Assembly: GCA_031177445.1 (NCBI GenBank)
Contig: JAPSGP010000177.1
Span: forward strand, 1 to 6,373
Source of the DNA: Acidimicrobiia bacterium
Lineage (GTDB): Bacteria; Actinomycetota; Acidimicrobiia; IMCC26256; JACDBD01
Direction of reading: 5' to 3'
Length of the DNA: 6,373 nt
The notes beneath the pieces are model-generated. The model was not told the origin of the DNA, made no database searches, and saw only the letters and a list, made by a program, of their open reading frames with translations. A program made the position numbers and the translations under genes. Positions 1 through 6,246 of this stretch are shown here, one piece after another (positions within the stretch are counted from its first letter, which is position 1; every line of letters starts with the position of its first letter).

Positions 1-1304
1 AGCCGGGCGAGCGCTTCACGATCACGGTCACGAACGCCACCAACTCTACGACCGGCCCGCACAGCTGGACGATCGCCACGACCTCCGACCCCACGCCGGT
101 CACCACGCCGAGCTACACGCTGGGCGCCGACACAATGCCGCCGGACACGGCGATCACCGGTGGCCCCTCCGGTCCGACAACCGACGCCACGCCGACCTTC
201 ACCTTCACCTCGACCGAGCCAGGGTCGACCTTCGAATGCCGGGTGGACGGCGCCGCGTTCGCACCCTGCAGCTCCGCCGGCTCGCACACCACGGCCACGC
301 TGGCGCCGGGGCCCCACACCTTCGAGGTACGGGCGCGAGATGCCGCGGGCAACGTCGACCCATCTCCCGCCAGCCAGAGCTTCACGGTCACGGCGCCGCC
401 GCCACGCCCTCCGGTCGACCGCGATCCACCGGAGACCATGATCACCGCGGGCCCCTCGGGACCGACGGCCGACAACACGCCGACGTTCGAGTTCACGTCG
501 ACCGAGCCGGGGTCGCGCTTCGAATGCCGCATCGACGGCGGACCCTTCATCCCCTGCAGCTCGCCTTATACGACTCCACCTCTCGGCCGCGGCACCCACA
601 CCTTCGAGGTGCGCGCCATCGATCAGGCGGGCAACGTCGACGCGAGCCCTGCCTCGACTTTCGGTATCGACGCCGCGCGGCGGACGTTCACCGTCGTGGG
701 CGCGCTTTCGCAGCCGGTGCTCGCGAAGACCGTGAACGTCGAGCCGGTGAGCGGTCAGGTGTTCGTCAGCGTGCCCGGCGGGGCGGCGCGCGCGAGCGCC
801 TCCGTCCCGGGCCTCAAGGGGCGAAGGTTCGCGCCATTGAGTGAGGCCCGGCAGATTCCCGTGGGCTCGCTCCTCGACACCCGGCGCGGGACGGTACGCC
901 TCACGAGCGCAAGCGACTCGAAGGGCACCTCGCAGTCGAGCAACTTCCTCTCCGGGGTCTTCCAGGTGCTGCAGTCCCGCAGCGGCCTCACGGAGCTGCG
1001 GCTGAAGGGGTCGAGCTTCCGTCCATGCGGTCGCCGGCGCGGCAAGCGAAGCTCCGTGGGTGCCGGGGCATCCCGGTCCAAGCGCACCGTGCGCCGCCTG
1101 CGCGGGAGCGGGCGTGGGCGCTTCCGCACGCGCGGGCGCTACAGCGCTGCCACCGTCCGCGGCACCGACTGGACGGTGCTCGACCGCTGCGACGGCACGC
1201 TCACGAAGGTCACGCGAGGAACGGTCAGCGTGCGGGACTTTCGCCGCCGCAAGTCCGTCACGGTCCGCGCAGGCAAGCGCTATCTTGCTCGCGCGCCGGG
1301 ATGA
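1..1304 (+). CDS. Surface/secreted protein with Ig-like repeats and FecR-like C-terminus (5' partial)
   Basis: The frame is open from the left edge (first full codon at base 3) to TGA 1302-1304, so 433 residues are visible and the N-terminus lies outside. The Met at 135 is internal: coding-like sequence (ITVTNATNS) runs into it. After about 44 residues come two Ig-like repeats (138-392, 426-671), then a domain of about 200 residues. That domain starts with a FecR-like part (VSGQVFVSVPG, FAPLSEARQIPVGSLLDTRRG, roughly 735-900). It ends in an Arg-rich part (RGRFRTRGRYSAATVRGTDW, then DRCDGTLTKV and RAGKRYLARAPG). I recall this C-terminal block recurring in Thermoleophilia exported proteins, but have not checked by search. 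The role is probably structural or adhesive outside the membrane. No LPxTG or C-terminal anchor helix is visible. Identity of a catalytic N-terminal part, if any, cannot be judged. Confidence 0.85.
   Translation, partial: PGERFTITVTNATNSTTGPHSWTIATTSDPTPVTTPSYTLGADTMPPDTAITGGPSGPTTDATPTFTFTSTEPGSTFECRVDGAAFAPCSSAGSHTTATLAPGPHTFEVRARDAAGNVDPSPASQSFTVTAPPPRPPVDRDPPETMITAGPSGPTADNTPTFEFTSTEPGSRFECRIDGGPFIPCSSPYTTPPLGRGTHTFEVRAIDQAGNVDASPASTFGIDAARRTFTVVGALSQPVLAKTVNVEPVSGQVFVSVPGGAARASASVPGLKGRRFAPLSEARQIPVGSLLDTRRGTVRLTSASDSKGTSQSSNFLSGVFQVLQSRSGLTELRLKGSSFRPCGRRRGKRSSVGAGASRSKRTVRRLRGSGRGRFRTRGRYSAATVRGTDWTVLDRCDGTLTKVTRGTVSVRDFRRRKSVTVRAGKRYLARAPG
138..671 (+). repeat. Two tandem Ig-like protein repeats
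   Basis: Unit 1 is 138-392 (85 residues) and unit 2 is 426-671 (82 residues), separated by an 11-residue Pro-rich linker. They share PP[DE]T-x-IT-x-GPSGPT, TPTF-x-FTSTEPGS, FECR[VI]DG, F-x-PCSS, HTFEVRA-x-D-x-AGNVD and SPAS. Each unit has one Cys pair (FECR and PCSS) about 12 residues apart, which could form a disulfide outside the cell. The repeat is clear at protein level and partial at DNA level, so duplication was followed by divergence. This style of unit is usual in modular bacterial surface proteins; further copies may lie upstream of the window. Confidence 0.85.
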
Positions 1305-1318
1305 TCGGACCGTGGGAT

Positions 1319-1333
1319 AGGCGCCGCGCGCCT
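1319..1333. terminator. Possible bidirectional hairpin between convergent genes
   Basis: AGGCGC (1319-1324) pairs with GCGCCT (1328-1333) across a 3-base CGC loop, inside the 34-base gap between the two convergent stop codons. The position suits a terminator shared by both genes. There is no clear U-tract on either strand and the stem is only 6 pairs, so it could be chance in G+C-rich DNA. Confidence 0.3.
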
Positions 1334-1338
1334 TCCGG

Positions 1339-3071
1339 CTAGAGCGCCCTCGCGAGCCGCTTCACGTTCAAGAGGTTCTCGTACGTGATGTTGTCGGTGG
1401 TCGAGTTCCCGCCCCACGTGCCGCAGCCGAGCATGAAGGCGAGCTCGAGGCCCGTGACCGCTCTTCCCACGCCCGAGGCGCCCATCGCAGACGGCACGCT
1501 CACGAGGATGCGGCTCGTCGGCATTGCGCGGGCAAAGCGCTCGATCCGGTCAGGATCGTCGGTGTGGATGTTCGCCGTGTGGCCGGCACCCTCGTAGGCG
1601 AGCAGCGCCCGGCAGAGGGCGATCGCGGCGTCGTCGTCCGCGACGGTGAACATGGAGAGCACTGGCGCCAGCCGCTCGCGCGCCTGAGCGCCCTCCGGTC
1701 GCGAGGCATCCGCACGGAAGACGATCAGGCGAAAGTCTCCGTCGCGCTCGAGCCCGGCGCCGGCGGCGATCTTGCCGGCCGGCTGGCCGACGTGGTCCAT
1801 GAGCAGGTCTCCTCGCTCGTTGAAGGCCCCGGCCATGAAGCGCGCGGTCTCCGCGTCGTCCAGCACGATCGCGCCGTGTCGCTCGAGCGCAGCGACGAAC
1901 TCGTCATGTACCGCGCGGTCGACCACGAGGTGCTGCTCGGACCCGCAAAGGATCCCGTAGTCGAACGACTTGCTGTCGATGACGGCTCTCGCGGCGGCAT
2001 CGAGATCGGCGTCACGCGCAATCCAGGCGGGGGCGTTCCCGGGACCGACTCCGATCGCCGGCTTGCCCGAGCTGTAGGCAGCCTTGACCATCGCCGGGCC
2101 CCCGGTTGCGAGGATCAAACCGACGTCCTCATGGCTCATGAGCGTGGCGGTCTTGCGGCGGCTCGTGCGCCGGCGGATCCACTGGACGATCCCCTCGGGA
2201 GCACCGTGCTCGGCCAGCACGCCCGCGATGATCGCGCCCGTCTCGTTCCCAAGCTCCTGCGCCCGCCGATGGCAGCTGAGGATGATCGCGTTGCGGGTCT
2301 TCAGGGCGATCAGAGCCTTGTTCACGAACGTGGGCACCGGGTTCGTGACCGGGACCAGCGCGACGATCACACCCACGGGAGATGCCATCTCGGTGATGCG
2401 GCGCTCCTTGTCCTCGCGAAGCGGGCCGTGACCGGGCTTGCCGGCGAGCGCCCGATATACGCCGAGCGAGCCGTATTCGATCTTCAGCGCCTTGTCGGCG
2501 GCGTTGCCCATCTGCGTCTGCTCGACGGACAAGCGCCCGAGCTCGTCGGCGCGGGCCGCGATCGCGTGCGCGATCGCCTCCAGCAGCCGGTCGATGCGCT
2601 CCTCGTCCCAGCCCTCGGCCAGCTGCTCCGCGAGTCGCCGGTTCGCGCGATGCAGCTGCGTTGCGGTCTCCCTGGCAAGCGAGCGCAGCACGTCGACTCC
2701 GGTCACGGGGTCCTCGCGGAAGAGCCGCTTCAGGCCTTCGGTCGAGAAGCGACGGACCACGACGTCGGTCTGCGCGAACGCGCTCAGCGAGTGCGGCGTT
2801 CCGGCGAGCACACTCGTTATGCCGAGGAACGATCCTGCGCCGGCGTAGTCGAACACCGAGTCGGTGTCGAGCTCCTCCGAGTGCGCCTCGAGCCGCACCT
2901 CCCCCTCGTCGATCACGTAGAACGCGTCGCTCGCCTCGTTGCGAGCGAAGATCCGCTCCCCGGCGGGAAGCGCACCTGTTGCCCGTAGGGCTGCAGCCCG
3001 GCCAGAAGCTCGACCTGAAACGCGTCGAGCACACTGCCCTGCGCCTTCGCCTCGAAGCTGCTGGAATTCAT
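1339..3071 (-). CDS. CNB-domain / CoA-acylating aldehyde dehydrogenase fusion (apparent frameshift)
   Basis: Acylating aldehyde dehydrogenases of the AdhE-N/EutE/PduP group convert an aldehyde, CoA and NAD+ to acyl-CoA. Numbering below is for the frame-corrected 577-residue product. Residues about 15-125 look like a cyclic-nucleotide-binding fold (GERIF 38-42, FYVIDEGEVRL 51-61). The Glu and Arg usual in a cAMP pocket appear replaced by Ile85 and His94. Residues about 155-577 are the dehydrogenase: VPVTNP (240-245), LKTRNAI (257-263), ATGGPAMVKAAYSSGKPAIG (322-341), catalytic Cys376 in GILCGSEQ, and C-terminal LGCGTWGGNS. I start at ATG 3071 because MNSSSFEAK leads smoothly into the CNB fold and AGGGGG sits 7 bases upstream. 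Codons up to RFPPG are one frame off from ERIF onward, so one base seems missing near 2957-2967. The frame open upstream of 2970 gives residues unlike any domain. Physiological substrate is unknown. Confidence 0.85.
2957..2967 (-). other. Apparent 1-base deletion (frameshift) in the CNB-ALDH gene
   Basis: On the minus strand the frame from ATG 3071 reads VRFPPG and then drifts to non-domain sequence ending at a stop. The other frame begins to make sense exactly there, with GERIFARNEASDAFYVIDEG. Adding one G to the GGGG run (2958-2961) restores FPPGERIF; adding one C to the CCC run (2965-2967) restores FPAGERIF. Both fit the CNB family's usual F-x-x-G-E-x-I-F strand. A homopolymer undercall and a real mutation look the same here. 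Confidence 0.75.
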
Positions 3072-3078
3072 GGGCTGG

Positions 3079-3084
3079 CCCCCT
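3079..3084 (-). promoter_or_regulatory. Ribosome binding site fixing the CNB-ALDH start
   Basis: AGGGGG on the minus strand lies 7 bases before ATG 3071 and decides that start over an in-frame ATG at 3098. A TATGCT at 3099-3094 (minus) could be a -10 element giving a short leader, but no matching -35 is visible, so the promoter is only a guess. Confidence 0.6.
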
Positions 3085-3147
3085 GCGCGTGGCAGCATAC
3101 TTCGCCCAGGGCGGCGCTTGTGGCGAAACGCCGGCTACAACTTGGGT

Positions 3148-3636
3148 GTGGCGGTGACGCGCATCTTCTCGGTGGGACACTCGACGCACGAGCTGGTGGA
3201 GCTCGTTCGGCTCCTGCGCTCCGTCGGGGTCGAGCAGGTCTCCGACGCGCGCAGACACCCCGCCTCGCGCCGCATGCCGTGGTTCAACCAGGAGGTACTC
3301 GCACGCGAGCTGTTGCGGCACGGACTCGCCTACCACCACCTGCCCGAGCTAGGAGGACGACGGCGGCCGGCTCCCGAGGGTCCAAACGGCGGTTGGCGCG
3401 TGGAGGGCTTTCGTGGCTACGCCGACCACATGGCGAGCCGGGGATGGGAAGTCGTGCACATCGGCCCGGGCGGCGGCACGACGCCGCACGAGCTCACCCC
3501 GTTTGCAGTCGTCGACGAAGGACAGCTCACCTATCCGCCGCATGCATTGCGCAGCTCAGGGCGCCGACATAGACTCGCCCAAAAGGGCTCCCAGGGTGGA
3601 TTTTGCGTGGACAGAAGAGCAGGAGCGCCTGCATGA
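3148..3636 (+). CDS. DUF488-family protein, central segment missing
   Basis: The start is probably GTG 3148, or GTG 3154, just before TRIFSVGHSTHEL, the usual DUF488 N-terminus; no good ribosome site is seen, so leaderless translation is possible. An ATG at 3070 would add about 26 unrelated residues. Visible family motifs in the 162-residue product are SVGHST (8-13), DARRHPASRR (33-42), FNQEVLA (46-52), LPELGGRRR (65-73) and GFRGYADHM (87-95), then directly RGWEVVHIGPGG (98-109) and PHELTPF. In full-length relatives about 40 residues, with a Cys-Glu and a Cys-His-Arg motif, separate the YAD-M motif from the V-HI strand. Here they are absent, and the only Cys is in the tail. After LTYPP the frame runs another 30 or so residues of low-quality sequence into the next gene. 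Family function is not established. The gene is probably unrelated to the cassette downstream and may be inactive. Confidence 0.75.
   Translation: MAVTRIFSVGHSTHELVELVRLLRSVGVEQVSDARRHPASRRMPWFNQEVLARELLRHGLAYHHLPELGGRRRPAPEGPNGGWRVEGFRGYADHMASRGWEVVHIGPGGGTTPHELTPFAVVDEGQLTYPPHALRSSGRRHRLAQKGSQGGFCVDRRAGAPA
3547..3575 (+). promoter_or_regulatory. Candidate promoter of the ACAD-adenylation-carrier operon
   Basis: TTGCGC (3547-3552), a 17-base spacer and TAGACT (3570-3575) resemble a sigma-70-type promoter. Transcription would begin near 3582, leaving a leader of about 14 bases that still holds the ribosome site. The element lies inside the ragged 3' tail of the DUF488 frame, which looks non-coding. 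Moderate match only. Confidence 0.4.
3583..3587 (+). promoter_or_regulatory. Ribosome binding site of the ACAD-like gene
   Basis: AAGGG lies 8 bases before GTG 3596 and supports that start over the upstream in-frame ATG 3542. GCCC (3577-3580) can pair with GGGC (3585-3588) across AAAA, which would cover the site; whether this small hairpin matters is unknown. Confidence 0.45.
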
Positions 3637-4741
3637 CGAGGCATGCCGGTTCGCCGAGGAGCGTCTGAACCCGCTCCTCGCCGAGCGCGGCCGGCAGGCG
3701 TACTTCTCGCGTGAGGAGTGGCGCCTGTGTGCGGAGTGGGGCCTCGTCGGCCTCTCGATCCCCGAGCGCCTCGGCGGTCGTGGACTCGACGCTCTGACGG
3801 TCGCGCACACCGTGGAGGGCTTCTCGCGCGGCTGCCACGACACCGGCCTCGTGTTCGCCGTGTGCGCCCACCTGTTCGCGGTGGCGATGCCGATCGCCGA
3901 GCACGCGGGCGATGAGCTCGCCGCCGAGGTGCTGCCGAGGCTCGCCAGCGGCGAGTGGATCGGCGCGAACGCGATCACGGAGGCGGAGGCCGGCTCGGAC
4001 GTCTTCGCGCTCTCGTGTCGGGCGCTCCGGGACGGCGACTCCTACCGGCTCACCGGCGAGAAGTCGTTCGTCACAAATGGGCCGGTGGCGGACTGCCTGC
4101 TCGTCTACGCCTCGACCGAGCCGAAGCACGGATACATGGGGATCAGCGCGTTCGTGGTCGACGCGGACGCGCCGGGAGTCGTGCGCGGGGAGCACTTCGA
4201 CAAGATCGGCTTGACCGGGACGCCGGTCTCCACGATCCGCTTCGAGGACTGCCCCGTGCCGGAGAGCCGGCGGGTCGGCGCCGAGGGCGCCGGCGCCTCG
4301 ATCTTCAGCGGGTCGATGGAGTGGGAGCGCGCCTGCCTGTTCGCCCAGTACCTTGGCGTGATGGCGCGCCAACTGGACGACGTCGTCGCCTTCGCCAAGC
4401 AGCGCCGTCAGTTCGGCAAGCCGATCGCGCGCCAGCAATCCGTGGCCCACCGCATCGCCGACATGAAGCTCCGGTTGGACGTGGGAAGGCTGCTCCTGCA
4501 CCGGGCGTGCTGGATGAAGTCGCAGGGGATGCCCGCGACGCTCGAGGTCGCGCTCTCGAAGATCGCCGTCAGCGAGGGCGCCGTTCAGTCAGGGCTCGAC
4601 GCCATCCACCTGTTCGGCGGACTTGGCGTGCAGGAGCAGAGCGGCGTCGGCTGGGCGCTGCGCGACGCGATCCCCAGCAGGATCTTCTCGGGGACGTCCG
4701 AGATCCAGCGCGACCTGGTGGCGCGGGGGCTCGGACTGTGA
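3596..4741 (+). CDS. Acyl-CoA-dehydrogenase-like prolyl-carrier-protein oxidase (PltE/RedW type)
   Basis: An FAD enzyme of the acyl-CoA dehydrogenase superfamily, 381 residues, the usual family length. The product opens with DFAWTEEQERLHDEA, the standard N-terminus. Core motifs: AITEAEAGSD (126-135), GEKSFVTNG (154-162), RRQFGKPI (270-277), FGGLGVQEQSG (340-350) and the C-terminal FSGTSEIQR (364-372). The Glu that serves as base in medium- and short-chain enzymes (Y-E-G-T-S) is Ser365 here. Instead Glu244 in MEWERA sits where isovaleryl-CoA dehydrogenase and the pyrrole-forming oxidases carry theirs. With a stand-alone adenylation enzyme and a carrier protein directly downstream, the likely substrate is a carrier-tethered prolyl thioester, oxidised to a pyrroline or pyrrole. 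Its stop overlaps the next start by 4 bases, and its 5' end overlaps the DUF488 frame by 41. A catabolic acyl-CoA dehydrogenase is the alternative, less likely given the neighbours. Confidence 0.85.
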   Translation: MDFAWTEEQERLHDEACRFAEERLNPLLAERGRQAYFSREEWRLCAEWGLVGLSIPERLGGRGLDALTVAHTVEGFSRGCHDTGLVFAVCAHLFAVAMPIAEHAGDELAAEVLPRLASGEWIGANAITEAEAGSDVFALSCRALRDGDSYRLTGEKSFVTNGPVADCLLVYASTEPKHGYMGISAFVVDADAPGVVRGEHFDKIGLTGTPVSTIRFEDCPVPESRRVGAEGAGASIFSGSMEWERACLFAQYLGVMARQLDDVVAFAKQRRQFGKPIARQQSVAHRIADMKLRLDVGRLLLHRACWMKSQGMPATLEVALSKIAVSEGAVQSGLDAIHLFGGLGVQEQSGVGWALRDAIPSRIFSGTSEIQRDLVARGLGL

Positions 4742-6246
4742 CGCTCGAGGAGCTCCTGGCGGCCTCCGCCGAGCGCCACGCGGACCGCCCGGCGGTCACC
4801 GACGAGCACGGCGAGACGAGCTACGCCGAGCTCGACGCGCTCGCCAACCGGGCGGCACGTGCACTCGCGGAGCTCGGCGTCGGCAGCGGCGACCGCGTGG
4901 CCCTGTGGATGAGCAAGTCGGCGAAGACGATCGCGGCGATGCAGGGGGCGCTGCGGCTCGGCGCGGCCTACGTGCCGATCGATCCGATGAGCCCACCGGC
5001 CCGGGCCGCGACGATCATGGCCGACTGCGGCGTGGCCGCGCTCGTGGCGAGCGAGGGCGCGGCGAGCGAGGTGCGCCGGGATGAGCTGTCGGACTTGCCG
5101 CTGCTCGCAGGCGACGGATCAGAGCCAGGCTGGCCGGAGGTCGAGGGATTCGACGGCGCACGGCTCCCCTCCCCGGAGCGAGGCGAGGACGAGCTCGCAT
5201 ACATCCTCTACACCTCCGGCTCGACCGGCGTCCCGAAGGGAGTGTGCATCAGCCACCGCAACGCCCTGGCGTTCATCACGTGGGCCGTGCGCGAAGTGGA
5301 CGCGCACCCTGACGACCGCTTCTCGAGTCACGCGCCGTTTCACTTCGACCTGTCGGTCTTCGACCTGTACGCGGCGTTCGCGGTGGGCGGCTGCGTCTCG
5401 ATCGTGCCCGAGAGCTCGGCCTACGTGCCGCACGCGCTCGTGGAGCACGTCGTCAGCGAGCGGATCTCCGTGTGGTACTCGGTGCCCTCCGCGCTGATCC
5501 TCATGATGGACCGCGGCGACCTGCTCGATCAGGAGGACCTTCCGCTGCGGGTCGTGATCTTCGCGGGTGAGCCGTTCCCGATCCGGCACCTGCGCCGGCT
5601 GCGGGAGGGTCTCCCGGACGTGCGGATGTTCAACTGGTACGGGCCGACGGAGACGAACGTCTGCACCGGCTACGAGGTGACCGAGATCGAGCCCGACCGG
5701 GATGTGCCCGTCCCGATCGGCCATGCGGCCTCGGGCGACCGCGTCTGGGCGGTGAAGCCCGACGGCAGCGAGGCCGCGGTCGGCGAGGAGGGCGAGCTGC
5801 TGGTATCCGGCCCGACAGTCCTGCTCGGCTACTGGGGGCGCGAGCCGCACGGCGACAAGCCCTATCCGACCGGGGACATCGTGCGGCTCGAGCCGGACGG
5901 CGAGTACAGCTACGTAGGCCGGCGCGACCACATGGTCAAGGTGCGGGGGCACCGCGTCGAGCTCGGCGAGATCGAGGCGGCCCTGCTCGCCCATCCCGAC
6001 GTCGAGGAGGCCGCGGTGGTGGTCGAGGGATCGGGGATCGACGCCCGCCTCATCGCCTACATGTCCTCGAGCTCCGACCCACCCCCGGCCCTGCTCGAGC
6101 TGAAGCGCCACTGCGCTGAGCGCGTCCCCCGTTACATGATCGTCGACAGGGCGGTCTTCCTCCCCGGGCTGCCGCGTACGCGGACCGGCAAGATCGACCG
6201 TCTGGAGCTGAAGCGGATGTCCACCGAGCAGGAGGTGCACGGATGA
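4738..6246 (+). CDS. Stand-alone amino-acid adenylation enzyme, probably L-proline activating (PltF/RedM type)
   Basis: A free adenylation domain of 502 residues that activates an amino acid with ATP and transfers it to a carrier protein. Start GTG 4738 overlaps the previous TGA (GTGA); GGGGG lies 8 bases upstream. Motifs in order: LYTSGSTGVPKG (157-168, A3), FHFDLSVFDLY (201-211, A4), NWYGPTETN (299-307, A5), YPTGD (376-380, A7), GRRDHMVKVRGHRVELGEIE (394-413, A8) and the catalytic Lys485 in RTGKIDR (A10). No condensation, carrier or thioesterase domain is fused. Aligned by eye to PheA, the pocket residues are Asp204, Leu205, Phe208, Tyr247, Ile274, Ala276, Trp300, Val308, Cys309 and Lys485. 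As I recall, PltF-type proline enzymes read D-L-L/F-Y-L-A-L-V-C-K, so Ile274 and especially Trp300 differ. Proline is the best guess; a smaller or altered ring substrate is possible. Activity depends on the carrier that follows. Confidence 0.9.
   Translation: MTLEELLAASAERHADRPAVTDEHGETSYAELDALANRAARALAELGVGSGDRVALWMSKSAKTIAAMQGALRLGAAYVPIDPMSPPARAATIMADCGVAALVASEGAASEVRRDELSDLPLLAGDGSEPGWPEVEGFDGARLPSPERGEDELAYILYTSGSTGVPKGVCISHRNALAFITWAVREVDAHPDDRFSSHAPFHFDLSVFDLYAAFAVGGCVSIVPESSAYVPHALVEHVVSERISVWYSVPSALILMMDRGDLLDQEDLPLRVVIFAGEPFPIRHLRRLREGLPDVRMFNWYGPTETNVCTGYEVTEIEPDRDVPVPIGHAASGDRVWAVKPDGSEAAVGEEGELLVSGPTVLLGYWGREPHGDKPYPTGDIVRLEPDGEYSYVGRRDHMVKVRGHRVELGEIEAALLAHPDVEEAAVVVEGSGIDARLIAYMSSSSDPPPALLELKRHCAERVPRYMIVDRAVFLPGLPRTRTGKIDRLELKRMSTEQEVHG
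6230..6236 (+). promoter_or_regulatory. Strong ribosome binding site for the carrier protein
   Basis: AGGAGGT lies 6 bases before ATG 6243, inside the 3' end of the adenylation gene. It is the best ribosome site in the window and suggests high or independently initiated carrier-protein synthesis. Confidence 0.8.

Noticed and set aside
135..137. ATG 135 as the start of the Ig-repeat protein.
   Set aside because: The same frame is open and coding-like back to the window edge, and the codon sits right at the start of a repeat unit.
1564..2988. A 474-codon open frame on the plus strand.
   Set aside because: It is antisense to the aldehyde dehydrogenase, has composition typical of a G+C-rich shadow and shows no motifs.
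2972..3339. The frame of the aldehyde dehydrogenase stays open upstream to an ATG at 3339, giving a 666-residue protein.
   Set aside because: The extra residues have no domain character and lie antisense to clear DUF488 motifs; the CNB N-terminus and its ribosome site lie in the other frame at 3071.
3542..3595. ATG 3542 as the dehydrogenase start.
   Set aside because: It would add 18 residues without family similarity, overlaps the candidate promoter and lacks a ribosome site; GTG 3596 has one.
3527..4501. A 324-codon open frame on the minus strand.
   Set aside because: It is antisense to the well-supported dehydrogenase, with Arg/His/Asp-rich shadow composition.
3955..4737. In-frame upstream extension of the adenylation enzyme to an ATG at 3955.
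   Set aside because: It reads the dehydrogenase gene in the wrong frame; GTG 4738 directly precedes a standard adenylation N-terminus.
5119..6240. A 373-codon open frame on the minus strand.
   Set aside because: It mirrors the adenylation gene, whose motifs A3 to A10 are intact; no start signal or domain is visible.
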